Positions 1-8,838 of a stretch of 64,000 bases of DNA are shown here, in pieces. A program made the translations under genes and the position numbers. Each line of letters starts with the position of its first letter. Within the stretch, counting starts at the first letter, position 1. This stretch comes from Billgrantia pellis. GTDB taxonomy: Bacteria; Pseudomonadota; Gammaproteobacteria; Pseudomonadales; Halomonadaceae. Under the pieces are notes generated by a model that was not told where the DNA came from, did no database searches, and saw only the letters and a list, made by a program, of their open reading frames with translations. The stretch is taken from NCBI RefSeq assembly GCF_008297955.1, contig NZ_VTPY01000002.1:62001-126000 (forward strand). Reading direction: 5' to 3'.

Positions 1-138
1 CAGGGAGTCATGGTGGCCACCCTGCCGGGCCAGGCCCTGCTGGGAGGGCTGGAAGCCCTGGCCTCGCTGGCGCTGTTCACAGGGTGCATGTTCTACGCCC
101 GCTTTCGCAGCCGCCAGCTCAAGACCTATCACGGGTAA
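1..138 (+). CDS. C-terminal end of an unidentified membrane-associated protein (partial)
   Basis: The window opens inside a reading frame that runs 45 codons to a TAA at 136-138; its start lies upstream of base 1. The visible residues form a Gly/Leu/Ala-rich hydrophobic stretch (about residues 5-32) followed by a basic tail ending in FRSRQLKTYHG. This looks like the last transmembrane helix of an inner-membrane protein with a positively charged cytoplasmic end. There is too little sequence to name a family. It reads in the same direction as pdxH, 93 bases downstream. Confidence 0.45.
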   Translation, partial: QGVMVATLPGQALLGGLEALASLALFTGCMFYARFRSRQLKTYHG

Positions 139-231
139 CGTGCGCAGGGATGAACGACGCCATGGTTCGCGCGAGTGTTATGCAGTCCGACACCAGCGGC
201 GACCATGTAGAAAAACGATGAGGAGAACGCC

Positions 232-873
232 ATGACACGCAACATTGCCGAGATTCGACGCGACTACGAAGGCGGCAGGCTGGATGAGGGCATGGTCCCC
301 GAGGACCCCATGATGCTGTTCGACGAGTGGCTGATTCTCGCGCTGGATGCCGAAGGTGACGACGGCAATACGATGACGCTCGCCACGGCTGACAGCCAGG
401 GCCTGCCGCATGCACGTATCGTGCTGCTCAAGGGCTATGATGACCGGGGGCTGGTCTTTTATACCAATTACCACAGCCACAAGGGCAGCGAGCTGACCAA
501 CGTGCCCCATGCAGCGCTGGTGTTCTGGTGGCCCTCGCTGGGTCGGCAAGTCCGTGTCGAGGGGGGCGTCGAGCAGGTCAGCGAAGAGGAATCGAACGCC
601 TATTTCGATAGTCGTCCGCGGGCCAGCCAACTGGGCGCATGGGTGGCGACCCAGAGCGTGGTAATTCCCGACCGCAACTGGATTGAGGAACGCCAGCATC
701 GCTTCGAACAGGCGTACGAGGGCCAGACTATCCCCCGGCCAGGGCACTGGGGCGGCTATCGTGTCGTGCCCCAGATGATCGAATTCTGGCAGGGACAACC
801 GAGCCGCCTGCACGACCGTATCCGCTACGAGCTGCGAGACGGCACCTGGCACTCGTTCCGTATGGCGCCCTGA
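232..873 (+). CDS. pdxH: Pyridoxine/pyridoxamine 5'-phosphate oxidase
   Basis: PdxH is the FMN-dependent oxidase that converts pyridoxine or pyridoxamine 5'-phosphate to pyridoxal 5'-phosphate, the last step of vitamin B6 synthesis and salvage. The 213-residue length is typical. The FMN/phosphate-binding segment is seen in HARIVLLKGYDDRGLVFYTN and the following SHKG. The family's C-terminal signature is seen in WQGQPSRLHDRIRYE near the end. The ATG at 232 follows GAGGAGAACGCC, a good ribosome-binding site. The gene stands alone and is closed by a hairpin at 887-908. Confidence 0.95.
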   Translation: MTRNIAEIRRDYEGGRLDEGMVPEDPMMLFDEWLILALDAEGDDGNTMTLATADSQGLPHARIVLLKGYDDRGLVFYTNYHSHKGSELTNVPHAALVFWWPSLGRQVRVEGGVEQVSEEESNAYFDSRPRASQLGAWVATQSVVIPDRNWIEERQHRFEQAYEGQTIPRPGHWGGYRVVPQMIEFWQGQPSRLHDRIRYELRDGTWHSFRMAP

Positions 874-886
874 CGCCATGCCGATG

Positions 887-908
887 CGTCCCGCCACACG
901 GCGGGGCG
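887..908. terminator. Hairpin between convergent pdxH and pat genes
   Basis: Nine-base arms CGTCCCGCC and GGCGGGGCG (one G-T pair) enclose the loop ACAC. The hairpin lies 13 bases past the pdxH stop and 10 bases past the stop of the opposing gene. It has no long T run on either side, so it is a plausible but not canonical bidirectional terminator. Confidence 0.55.
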
Positions 909-918
909 TTCGCCGTCT

Positions 919-3666
919 TCACTCCGGCAGGCTCTCCAGGCGATGACGCTGCCATTCGCTTTCCGGCTCGTTGAGACGCATTACCGCATCGATCACCTGC
1001 TCCTCCATGTTGTATCGGCAGCGGAAGCCCAGGTATTTCATCAGCGCCCGCATGGGATGGTTGTCGACCATGACCTTGCCGACCATTTCCAGCGTGCCCA
1101 CGCTCTTGCAGTAGCTGATCATCTTCTTCATTAACAGACTGCCGAGCCCCTGCCCCGCCATGTCGTCGCGCACGATGATCGAGAACTCGGTACGTATGTT
1201 GTCCGGATCGTTCCATACCCGCACCACGCCAAGCATTTCCTTGTCGCCCTGTTCGTGCTGATGCTCGGCGATGAAAGCCATCTGGCGGTCGTAATTGATG
1301 TGCGACAGAATCGATAGATCGCGCTGACTCAGGTCGGACTTGTTGTGGAAGTAGCGAAAACGAATGCTCTCCTCCGACAGCTGGCTGTGAAAGCGGGTGA
1401 TCAGCGGAGCGTCCTCGGCGCGGATGGGGCGCACCTCGACTCGCATGCCGTTGTTGAGAGTGACCCACTCGCGCAGCTCTTCAGGATAGGGAATGATCGC
1501 GAAGCGAGCAGGCGCTCCGAGGTCGAGGGCGAAATCCACGGCCAGCATGCCATCCCGGTTGAGCAGCAGCGGATTGAGCTCCAGGCCACGCAGTTCGAGC
1601 AGGTCGGAGGCCATCTGCGACAGCTTGACCAGTAGCTGGCAGAGCCGCTCCAGGTCCCGCTCGGCATGCGTGGAATGTTCACGTATCAAGCGTGCGGCGT
1701 GGGTCCGCCCTACCACATCGGCAGCCAACGTCATGTTCAGCGGTGGCAGCGCGACCTGACGATCGGCCAGGATATTGACCTTGTAGCCGCCGATGCCGAA
1801 TACGATCAGCGGTCCGAATACCGGATCGCGGGTGATACCGGCACAGATCTGCATCGATTGCTTGCCGCGCTGCATCGGTTGTAAACAGTACTCGTGGATT
1901 CTTACCGGCGGGAATTTCTCGTGGACCTTCTCTCCGAGCCGGGTGATGCCCTCGGCGACCTGCTGCGGATCCCGCAGGTCCTGGAGCAATCCCGCCGATA
2001 GCTTGTGCGGGTGCTTGCGATAACGGAACGGACGGCAGTTTCCGTCATGCACGACCTTCAGCGCCCAGGGACCCTCCAGCTCGGCGGCGGCGCTTGCCGC
2101 CTCATCCGCCGTACGAACGTATCGACTGGGCGCCACAGGGATGCCATAGGCCTGGAGGACCTGGGCCGTCTCCGAATGCGAAAGGGTTTCGCGCCCCTCT
2201 TCCTTGGCCTTTTCGATCAGGGTGCGGCACTGCGCACGGATATCGGGAGTCGTGGCAAACGGCAGGCTCGGCGGGGTCTCCTGCAGCAGTGCCTGGACCC
2301 GCTGATAGTCGACCATGTGCATGAACGCCTTGACCGCTTTTTCCGGCGATACGTAGGTGGGAATGCCGGCCATGCTGCATTCGTGACGGGCATAGAGCGC
2401 ACCTTCCAGCCCCATCCAACTGGTCAGCAGATTGCGTCGGAAGCGCTTGCGATTGGCGATGATCGCTTGCGCGGTGGTTTTCGACGGCGCCAGGCGGGTC
2501 GGAGCGTGGACCACGAGCACAGCGTCGACACCGGGATCGGATGCCACGATTTCCAGCGCCTCGACCAGCTTTACCGGCGTGGCGTTGCCCCCCAGATCGA
2601 CCGGGTTCTCGCCGGGCTTGCTCATGTCGAACTCACCTTTACGCAGCGCCCTCCGAGTCTCTTCGTTGAAACCGGCTAGCCGGCCGCCAGCGCTGACCAG
2701 CTTGTCGATGGCCAGCATGGCCGGGCCGAGCCCGTTGGAGACGATGGCCAGGCGGTCGCCCTTGAGCGGTTTCATCTGTGACAGGGTCATCAACGCATCG
2801 AACAGCTCGTCGGAGTCGTTGACCCGTACCACGCCGGCGCGTGAGAAGGCGGCATCGAACACCACGTCGCGATTGGCGATGCCCGGCGTCGGAGGCATGT
2901 TGGAGAGGTCCGACTGCGGTGTGCGGCCGCTTTTGATCGCCAGTACCAGCCGGTTGCGCGAGGCGTCGCGCAGGGCGGTCATGAAATGCAGGGCGTCCTG
3001 GATACGCTCCAGATGAAGCAGGATGGCCTGGGTAGGTGCATACTGATTGATGTAGTCGATGAGGTCGGGAAGCATCACGTCAACGCTATCGCCCACCGTG
3101 ATCAGATGGGAGAAGCCGATGCCGCGCCCCGCGGCCCAATCGATCATGGCGTTGCCGAGCATGCCCGATTGGCCCAAGTAAGCGACCTTGCCCGCCTTGA
3201 CCGGCTGGCTGGCATATGAGGCGTTGATGTTGCGCCCCGGAACGATCAGACCCATGCACTCCGGACCCAGCACCCGGATGCCCGATTCACGTGCGGAGGC
3301 CAGCATGCGTTCGCGAATCGACCCCTTGCCCCCTTCGGGCTCGTCGAGGTGTGCCCCGCCGGAGAGCACCAGGGCGGCCCTGACGCCGATACGGCCCAGT
3401 CGCGAGATCACCTTCGGCAAAGTAGCGGCGGGAGTGCAGACGACGGCGAGATCCGGTGCCTCGGGCAACTCGCCGATCCGCGCCACGCAGGGCTGGCCGA
3501 ACACCGTCTCGTACCCCTTCAGGTTGACCGCCCAGACGGTACCCGCAAAGCCGGCTTCCTGCAGGTTGCGAATCACAATGCCGCCGATGGAGTGGGTTTT
3601 TTCCGAGGCGCCGATCACTGCAATGGTGCGGGGTTCGAAAAAATGCCGCAGGAATCGGGTGCTCAA
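919..3666 (-). CDS. Pat-type protein lysine acyltransferase (ADP-forming acyl-CoA ligase-like domain plus GNAT)
   Basis: This is a large two-part protein: an N-terminal CoA-binding and succinyl-CoA-ligase-like region (starting RTIAVIGASEKTHSIGG) with an ATP-grasp segment around residues 500-720, then a C-terminal GNAT acetyltransferase domain (about 755-900, with a GQGLGSLLM acetyl-CoA loop). Members such as Salmonella Pat and E. coli PatZ acetylate lysines, including that of acetyl-CoA synthetase. A longer frame opens at 3726, but I chose the TTG at 3666: it follows a near-perfect GGAGGTGA five bases upstream and begins exactly at the conserved STRFLRHFFEP start. That gives 915 residues, close to the ~890 usual for Pat. 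It is divergent from a deacetylase gene, an apt neighbour. Confidence 0.88.
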   Translation of the reverse strand: MSTRFLRHFFEPRTIAVIGASEKTHSIGGIVIRNLQEAGFAGTVWAVNLKGYETVFGQPCVARIGELPEAPDLAVVCTPAATLPKVISRLGRIGVRAALVLSGGAHLDEPEGGKGSIRERMLASARESGIRVLGPECMGLIVPGRNINASYASQPVKAGKVAYLGQSGMLGNAMIDWAAGRGIGFSHLITVGDSVDVMLPDLIDYINQYAPTQAILLHLERIQDALHFMTALRDASRNRLVLAIKSGRTPQSDLSNMPPTPGIANRDVVFDAAFSRAGVVRVNDSDELFDALMTLSQMKPLKGDRLAIVSNGLGPAMLAIDKLVSAGGRLAGFNEETRRALRKGEFDMSKPGENPVDLGGNATPVKLVEALEIVASDPGVDAVLVVHAPTRLAPSKTTAQAIIANRKRFRRNLLTSWMGLEGALYARHECSMAGIPTYVSPEKAVKAFMHMVDYQRVQALLQETPPSLPFATTPDIRAQCRTLIEKAKEEGRETLSHSETAQVLQAYGIPVAPSRYVRTADEAASAAAELEGPWALKVVHDGNCRPFRYRKHPHKLSAGLLQDLRDPQQVAEGITRLGEKVHEKFPPVRIHEYCLQPMQRGKQSMQICAGITRDPVFGPLIVFGIGGYKVNILADRQVALPPLNMTLAADVVGRTHAARLIREHSTHAERDLERLCQLLVKLSQMASDLLELRGLELNPLLLNRDGMLAVDFALDLGAPARFAIIPYPEELREWVTLNNGMRVEVRPIRAEDAPLITRFHSQLSEESIRFRYFHNKSDLSQRDLSILSHINYDRQMAFIAEHQHEQGDKEMLGVVRVWNDPDNIRTEFSIIVRDDMAGQGLGSLLMKKMISYCKSVGTLEMVGKVMVDNHPMRALMKYLGFRCRYNMEEQVIDAVMRLNEPESEWQRHRLESLPE

Positions 3667-3770
3667 GAGGTCACCTCCGCCACAAGATTTCTTCCCTGTG
3701 TACGACTTATTGACACTGTTGTGCAAGGGTTCGCGCGCATTAAGGTGACGTCAGTTACTCTGGAGTTCAT

Positions 3771-4706
3771 ATGATCACGGCGTTCATCTCGCACCCTAAC
3801 TGCGATCTCCACCATATGGGCCCGGAGCATCCCGAAAGCCCCCTGCGTCTGGAAGCCATTCGTGCTCGTCTGGCGCTTTCCGGATTGCTGCAGCAGACCA
3901 TGCAATCGGAAGCCCGCCCCGCCACCGAGGAAGAGCTGAGTCGCGTCCACCCTCTTCGCCACCTGCGCGCGCTGGACAAGTGCGTTCCCGAATCGGGCAT
4001 CGTCGCCCTCGATAGCGATACGCTGATGAACCCCGATAGCCTGGAAGCCGCTCGAATCGCGGCCGGCGCGGTGATTCGTGGCATCGATCAGGTCTATCGC
4101 AGCCAGGCGGACAATGTCTTCTGTGCCGTGCGCCCGCCGGGGCATCATGCCGAAACCACCGATGCCATGGGCTTCTGCTTCTACAACAACATTGCCGTGG
4201 GGGCCGCCCACGCCAGAGCCCGTTACGGGGTGAAGCGCATCGCCATTCTCGATTTCGATGTTCACCAGTGCAACGGCACTATCGATATCTTCAAGGATGA
4301 CCCCGATACCTTGATTTGCACGAGTTATCAGTTCCCCTTCTACCCTTGGCGTTACCTGCGCAGCGAGTGGCAGAACGTGATCAATACCCCGCTGGAGGCC
4401 GGTACCGATGGCCCCGTTTTCCGCCGTGCGATAGAGGACGACTGGCTACCCGCCTTGCACGCCTTCAAGCCCGAGCTGGTGCTGGTGTCGGCCGGCTTCG
4501 ACGCCCATCGCGCGGATCCCATGGCGGAGCTCTGCCTGGAAGACGAGGACTACTACTGGGTCACCCGGCTGGCGCTGGATATCGCCGCGTTATACGCCGA
4601 CAACCGTCTGGTGTCGGTACTTGAAGGCGGTTACGACCTGGATGCGCTTGGACGCAGCGCCGAAGCCCATGTCAAGGCGCTGCTCGGCCTACCCTTCAAG
4701 GATTGA
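3771..4706 (+). CDS. Histone-deacetylase-family zinc deacetylase
   Basis: A 311-residue member of the arginase/deacetylase superfamily. The active-site features are all visible: RPPGHHAE (His125/His126), DFDVHQCNGT (zinc ligands Asp163 and His165), SAGFDAHRADP (zinc ligand Asp244) and the GGY motif (Tyr288). Bacterial relatives remove acetyl groups from lysine, polyamines or small amides; which applies cannot be read from sequence. Divergent from the Pat-like acyltransferase with about 104 bases between starts, so a role in reversing protein acylation is a reasonable inference. The start at 3771 has a modest TGGAG upstream. Confidence 0.85.
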   Translation: MITAFISHPNCDLHHMGPEHPESPLRLEAIRARLALSGLLQQTMQSEARPATEEELSRVHPLRHLRALDKCVPESGIVALDSDTLMNPDSLEAARIAAGAVIRGIDQVYRSQADNVFCAVRPPGHHAETTDAMGFCFYNNIAVGAAHARARYGVKRIAILDFDVHQCNGTIDIFKDDPDTLICTSYQFPFYPWRYLRSEWQNVINTPLEAGTDGPVFRRAIEDDWLPALHAFKPELVLVSAGFDAHRADPMAELCLEDEDYYWVTRLALDIAALYADNRLVSVLEGGYDLDALGRSAEAHVKALLGLPFKD

Positions 4707-4789
4707 ACCGGGCACCGCGAGTGTCGGTGGCAGACATCGCGATGGCGACGCCTGGCCGATGCACAAGGCATCTTCTGTGGTACGCTTCG

Positions 4790-4804
4790 GGAAATTCTGT
4801 TTCC
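4790..4804. promoter_or_regulatory. Small palindrome before the XRE-cupin gene
   Basis: Perfect five-base arms GGAAA and TTTCC separated by five bases end four bases before the GTG and 16 before the ATG of the regulator gene. The position suits autoregulation by the encoded helix-turn-helix protein. Short palindromes are common by chance, so this is only a candidate. Confidence 0.25.
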
Positions 4805-4820
4805 AATAGTGAATTCATCG

Positions 4821-5453
4821 ATGCCCGCCAATACCGACCAGCAGGCCGCCCTGCGCATCGCTTCCGGGCGCAAGCCCTTCGTCGAGCCACTGCGCCTGGG
4901 CGAGAGACTCAAGGAAATCCGTCTCGCTAATCACTGGACACTAGAGGACGTAAGCCAGCGTACCGGCCTGGCGCGCTCCACCTTGTCCAAGATCGAGAAC
5001 AACCAGATTTCGCCCACGTTTACCGCGGTCCAGAAACTGATCAACGGCCTTGGCATCGATCTGCCCCAACTGCTGACACCGCCCCGGGTGCAGGCGCGAA
5101 CCATGGGCCGGCGTGACCTGACCCGGCAGGGCGAAGGTCAGCACCACCCCACCCCGACCTACGAGCATGAACTGCTCAGTTGCGAACTGGCCCAGAAACG
5201 CATGATACCGTTCAAGACTATCGTGCGTGCGCGTAGCTTCGACGAGTTCAGCGAATGGGTCCGCCATGATGGCGAGGAGTTCTTGATGGTGCTGACGGGC
5301 GAGATACAGCTATATACCGAATTCTACGAACCGCTGCAGCTCGCCCAAGGCGACAGTATCTACTTCGATAGCGACATGGGCCATGCGCTGGTTTCGGTGA
5401 GCGAAGAGGATGCCGTGGTGCTCTCGGTGTGTACGAGAGGTGACGCCGCCTAA
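4821..5453 (+). CDS. XRE-family regulator with C-terminal cupin domain
   Basis: The N-terminal third carries a Cro/CI helix-turn-helix (LKEIRLANHWTLEDVSQRTGLARSTLSKIE), and the C-terminal half (about residues 115-205) is a cupin barrel with EEFLMVLTGEIQ and the later GDSIYFDSDMGHAL. Such XRE-cupin proteins are usually repressors that sense small metabolites through the cupin, with regulon types including sulfur, polyamine and amino-acid genes. The frame also allows a GTG start at 4809; neither start has a strong ribosome-binding site and I prefer the ATG at 4821 (210 residues). The gene stands alone. Target and ligand are unknown. Confidence 0.8.
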   Translation: MPANTDQQAALRIASGRKPFVEPLRLGERLKEIRLANHWTLEDVSQRTGLARSTLSKIENNQISPTFTAVQKLINGLGIDLPQLLTPPRVQARTMGRRDLTRQGEGQHHPTPTYEHELLSCELAQKRMIPFKTIVRARSFDEFSEWVRHDGEEFLMVLTGEIQLYTEFYEPLQLAQGDSIYFDSDMGHALVSVSEEDAVVLSVCTRGDAA

Positions 5454-5528
5454 TCGAGTCCGTCGAGCCTGTCACGTGACTCCGCCGTGATTTGTTATCC
5501 TGAGGCAATCTCAACAAGGAGCCTTCTC

Positions 5529-5849
5529 ATGAAGCATCTCGACGACGCGACACGTACCCGGCTGGAGGCGGCCGCCTTTCGCCGCCTGATGCGCCACCTG
5601 GACGCCAACAGGGATGTGCAGAACATCGATCTGATGATCCTTGCCGACTTCTGCCGCAACTGTCTCTCGAAATGGCTGGTCGCAGCCGCCGAGGACGAGG
5701 GCGCCGAACTCGATTACGAGGCTGCACGCGAATACGTCTACGGCATGCCTTACGAGGTGTGGAAGGCGAATCATCAGCTGCCGGCGACCCCGGAGCAGCT
5801 AGCTGCGCTCGAGGTACGCCAGGCCCAAAAGCGGGAACGGGATACATGA
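5529..5849 (+). CDS. DUF1244 family protein
   Basis: A 106-residue soluble protein matching the widespread proteobacterial DUF1244 family, recognisable by VQNIDLMILADFCRNCLSKW and the later YGMPYEVWKANHQ. The two cysteines flanked by Arg and Asn (FCRNCLSKW) are the family's hallmark. Its biochemical role is not established. An in-frame ATG lies upstream at 5487, but the ATG at 5529 follows AAGGAG and begins where the family begins. Its TGA overlaps the moaB ATG, so it is translationally coupled to molybdopterin genes. That hints at, but does not prove, a link to cofactor metabolism. Confidence 0.85.
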   Translation: MKHLDDATRTRLEAAAFRRLMRHLDANRDVQNIDLMILADFCRNCLSKWLVAAAEDEGAELDYEAAREYVYGMPYEVWKANHQLPATPEQLAALEVRQAQKRERDT

Positions 5850-6367
5850 GCGAGGCGATGATTCCGCTCAATATTGCGGTGCTTACCATCTCCGATACGC
5901 GCGATTTCAGCAACGACCGCAGCGGCGCCCTGCTCGCCGAGCGCCTCGCCGAGGCCGGGCATCGTCTCGCCGAGCGACGCATCGTCGCCGATGACGTCTA
6001 CCGTATCCGGGCGGTGGTCTCCGAATGGATCGCCGAGCCGGGGATTCAGGTCGTTCTGACCACCGGCGGAACCGGCTTCACCGGGCGCGACTCAACGCCA
6101 GAGGCGGTCTCGGTGCTTCTCGACAAGCGAATCGAGGGGTTTGGCGAGCAGTTCCGCCAGCTCTCTTATGGGGAAATCGGCAGTTCAACCATTCAGAGCC
6201 GCTGCCTAGGCGGATTGGCCAACGCCACCGCGGTATTCTGCCTGCCGGGCTCGAGCGGCGCATGTCGCACGGCGTGGGACGGCCTGCTCGTCGAACAGCT
6301 CGATAGTCGCCACCAACCCTGCAATTTCGCCAACCTGGTCATTCCGGAACGAGGCCAGCATGGCTGA
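5846..6367 (+). CDS. moaB: Molybdenum cofactor biosynthesis protein MoaB
   Basis: A MogA/MoaB-type molybdopterin adenylyltransferase fold of 173 residues. The signature TTGGTGFTGRDSTPEA binds the molybdopterin/AMP phosphates, and the N-terminal VLTISDTRDFSNDRSG is typical. MoaB proteins adenylylate molybdopterin or support this step before metal insertion by MoeA. The ATG at 5846 overlaps the stop of the DUF1244 gene (ATGA), which decides the start against a longer frame beginning at 5672. The 3' end overlaps moeA by 8 bases, so the three genes form one operon. Confidence 0.93.
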   Translation: MSEAMIPLNIAVLTISDTRDFSNDRSGALLAERLAEAGHRLAERRIVADDVYRIRAVVSEWIAEPGIQVVLTTGGTGFTGRDSTPEAVSVLLDKRIEGFGEQFRQLSYGEIGSSTIQSRCLGGLANATAVFCLPGSSGACRTAWDGLLVEQLDSRHQPCNFANLVIPERGQHG

Positions 6368-7568
6368 ACTGCAGAGCGTCGAAGCGGCGTTAGCTGCGCT
6401 GCTCAGAGGCGTGACACCCGTCGATTCGGAAATCGTGGCCTGTGAGGTGGCAAAGCGCCGCGTCCTGGCCGAAGAGGTCATCGCTCGTCTCGATGTGCCG
6501 CCATTCGACAACAGCGCGATGGATGGCTACGCCCTGCACCATGCCGACGCCGGTGCACGGTTGCCCATTTCCCAGCGCATCGCGGCCGGCATGGCCCCGC
6601 AACCTTTGGCCCGTGGCACCTGCGCCCGGATCTTCACCGGCGCAGCGCTGCCGCCCGGTGCCGACTGCGTGGTAATGCAAGAAAAGGTCGAACTCGACGG
6701 CGGCGAAGCGATAATCCCGGCCCCGGTGACAGTGAACAACAACGTGCGCCATCGCGGAAGCGACGTGACGGCCGGCGCCGTGTTGCTCGAGCGCGGCGAG
6801 CGTCTGGATGCCGCGGCGCTGGGGTATCTGGCGAGCCAAGGGATCGTCGAGGTGTCGGTGCGCCGCCGCCCACGCTGCGCCCTGCTCAACAGTGGCGACG
6901 AGATCGTCGAACCCGGCCAGGCGCTCGGACCCGGCCAAATCTACAATTCCAACCGCGCCATGCTGCGGAACCTGCTGGAAAGTTTCGGGGCCGAGGTGAC
7001 TTTCATCGCCTCGATGCCCGATGATGCCGAGGGAACTCGGGCCATATTGGCGCTCGCTGCCGAGCAGGCCGATGTGGTGGTGTCGACGGGTGGGGTCAGT
7101 GTGGGCGAGGAGGACCATGTCAAGGCAGCCATCGAGGCAGTCGGCCAACTCGACCTCTGGCGCCTGGCGCTCAAGCCAGGCAAACCTCTCGCGTTGGGGC
7201 GGCTCGCCGGCAGCGATACGCGTACGGTTCGCTTCATCGGACTGCCCGGCAATCCCGTCTCCAGCTTCGTTGCTGCCTGGCTCTTTCTGCGTCCGCTGAT
7301 GGGCGCCCTGCTCGATTGCCCAGCGATGGGCAGCCTGCCTGTCTTGCCTGCTCGCGCCGCCTTCGCGGCCCGCACCGGAGCGCGCCGACATTATATGCGC
7401 GTCACCCTGACGATGGATGGCAGAGACATCACCGCGCACGCTTTCCCGGATCAAGGCTCCGGCGTGCTTTCTTCCTGTGTCGGTGCCGATGCGCTAGCAG
7501 TGATACCCGCCGACGCGACTATCGATGAGGGCGACAGGATCGACTGCCTGTGGCTGCGAGTCGACTGA
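6360..7568 (+). CDS. moeA: Molybdopterin molybdenumtransferase MoeA
   Basis: MoeA inserts molybdate into adenylylated molybdopterin to give the active molybdenum cofactor. The 402-residue length is normal. Visible family motifs are the N-terminal PPFDNSAMDGYAL, the FTGAALPPGAD segment, NSGDE, STGGVSVGEEDHVK and GLPGNPVSS. It starts inside moaB (8-base overlap), implying translational coupling. It ends 15 bases before the convergent acpH gene with no clear hairpin between them. Confidence 0.96.
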   Translation: MAELQSVEAALAALLRGVTPVDSEIVACEVAKRRVLAEEVIARLDVPPFDNSAMDGYALHHADAGARLPISQRIAAGMAPQPLARGTCARIFTGAALPPGADCVVMQEKVELDGGEAIIPAPVTVNNNVRHRGSDVTAGAVLLERGERLDAAALGYLASQGIVEVSVRRRPRCALLNSGDEIVEPGQALGPGQIYNSNRAMLRNLLESFGAEVTFIASMPDDAEGTRAILALAAEQADVVVSTGGVSVGEEDHVKAAIEAVGQLDLWRLALKPGKPLALGRLAGSDTRTVRFIGLPGNPVSSFVAAWLFLRPLMGALLDCPAMGSLPVLPARAAFAARTGARRHYMRVTLTMDGRDITAHAFPDQGSGVLSSCVGADALAVIPADATIDEGDRIDCLWLRVD

Positions 7569-7583
7569 GACGCCTCCTAGGCA

Positions 7584-8156
7584 TCAGTCGTACGGTATGA
7601 TTTCGAGTTCATCGAGGAGCATCGGCCAGAGACGCCGAAAGTCCCGCTCCAGCCAGACATAGTCCTCCTGGAGCCACGGCACCAGCTCGGCCAGGCGATT
7701 CGGCCCCGACAGACGCTGCCCAATGCCGCGTACCGCGCCGCAGGTGAAGTCGAAGTCGGCGTAGCGGTGCAGCCAATCCTGCGCCACCAAAGCGGGAACC
7801 ATGTGCTCCAGGCGCGTCGGGGCGGGACGGTGCCTAAGCACGTCGTAGCTTCGCAGCACCAGCGCCGAGCGACGACGATGCAGGCCCAGCTCGCGGGCAA
7901 CGAAATGATCCCAGACCAGATCAAGGGCGATGCCCGCATAGCGACGCTGCGGACGAGGAGCCCGGCTGCGTGCCTCGCGCACGATCGGATGCGTATCGAC
8001 ATAGGCATCGACCCGACGATGATGGCGAATCCCGCCGGCCACTGCGCCGGGCCAGGCCGAGAGATCGCTTCCCTTGACCCCGTCGGCGATCAGGTTGCCG
8101 TAAAGGAAATCGTCGCTGCCACCGCGGGCCAGCCAAGCATGGGCCAGGAAGTTCAT
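7584..8156 (-). CDS. acpH: Acyl carrier protein phosphodiesterase AcpH
   Basis: AcpH removes the 4'-phosphopantetheine prosthetic group from acyl carrier protein and belongs to the HD-like DUF479 family. The 190-residue protein starts with the diagnostic MNFLAHAWLA and GNLIADGVKG, followed by GGIRHHRRVDAYVDTHP, whose His and Asp residues form the metal-binding active site, and later LVWDHFVA. It lies ten bases after tusE on the same strand, so it probably shares the tus transcript. No separate promoter is apparent. Confidence 0.88.
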   Translation of the reverse strand: MNFLAHAWLARGGSDDFLYGNLIADGVKGSDLSAWPGAVAGGIRHHRRVDAYVDTHPIVREARSRAPRPQRRYAGIALDLVWDHFVARELGLHRRRSALVLRSYDVLRHRPAPTRLEHMVPALVAQDWLHRYADFDFTCGAVRGIGQRLSGPNRLAELVPWLQEDYVWLERDFRRLWPMLLDELEIIPYD

Positions 8157-8166
8157 GTCGCCACCG

Positions 8167-8520
8167 TCAGAGGCAGTTGGCGGGCTTGGGCAGGCCGGCG
8201 AGTCGCGCGGCCTCCTTGGCCGGGCTGTCGGGAAAAAGCTTCATCAGATGTAGCGAACGTCCCTTTTCCGCCCCCAGCGCTTGAGCGACCGCCTTGACCA
8301 ATGGCCGCATTGCAGGAGACGTCTCGTAGCGGGCGTAGAAATCGCGGATCACCGTGATGACTTCCCAATGCTCGTCGGTTAGCTCACGCCCCTCTTCCCT
8401 CGCCATGGCTTGGGCCACCTCCGGCGACCAGTCGGCGAGGTTCACCAGGTAGCCCTCTGGGTCGAGAGCCACGTCGCGTTCCACCACCGTCAGATAGCGA
8501 TCGATCTCGGTGGAAGCCAT
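8167..8520 (-). CDS. tusE: TusE/DsrC-like sulfur carrier
   Basis: TusE accepts persulfide sulfur from TusBCD and passes it to MnmA for 2-thiouridine formation at tRNA position 34. The 117-residue protein ends PKPANCL, with the essential penultimate cysteine Cys116 on the flexible C-terminal arm. The body contains DPEGYLVNLADWSPEVA and EGRELTDEHWEVI, both typical of DsrC/TusE. Its ATG overlaps the tusB stop by one base (TGATG). The whole relay tusD-tusC-tusB-tusE is present in order on the minus strand. Confidence 0.95.
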   Translation of the reverse strand: MASTEIDRYLTVVERDVALDPEGYLVNLADWSPEVAQAMAREEGRELTDEHWEVITVIRDFYARYETSPAMRPLVKAVAQALGAEKGRSLHLMKLFPDSPAKEAARLAGLPKPANCL

Positions 8521-8810
8521 CAGAACCAGCTCACTGTCTTGTCCGCCTCTTCGGTCAGGGTGACGAAGCCATCCACATCGACGACCTGGACGGTTTCGTC
8601 ACAGCGCCCTATGAGCCCGCGGGCTACCAGATCCTCGCGCAGGGCAAAAAGGCGGCCTTGAACCGCCTGGAAGTGGCGCACTTGCGATGTCAGCGCACCC
8701 AGCACGCCATCCTCGGTCAAGAGCAGTCGATCCTCTGGTCCCATGGCGGACAGGGTGTCCCGATATACCAGACTGGTGCCGGGAGAGCGATTGAGAATAT
8801 GCAGGATCAT
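8520..8810 (-). CDS. tusB: Sulfurtransferase complex subunit TusB
   Basis: A 96-residue DsrH/TusB-like protein, the small structural subunit of the TusBCD heterohexamer that relays sulfur for tRNA 2-thiolation. The start MILHILNRSP and the LLLTEDGV segment fit the family, which is otherwise weakly conserved. The assignment is supported mainly by its place between tusC and tusE. It lies about 28 bases after tusC and overlaps the tusE start by one base. Confidence 0.9.
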   Translation of the reverse strand: MILHILNRSPGTSLVYRDTLSAMGPEDRLLLTEDGVLGALTSQVRHFQAVQGRLFALREDLVARGLIGRCDETVQVVDVDGFVTLTEEADKTVSWF

Positions 8811-8838
8811 GAGCGGCCTCGTCGCGTTGACACTACCG

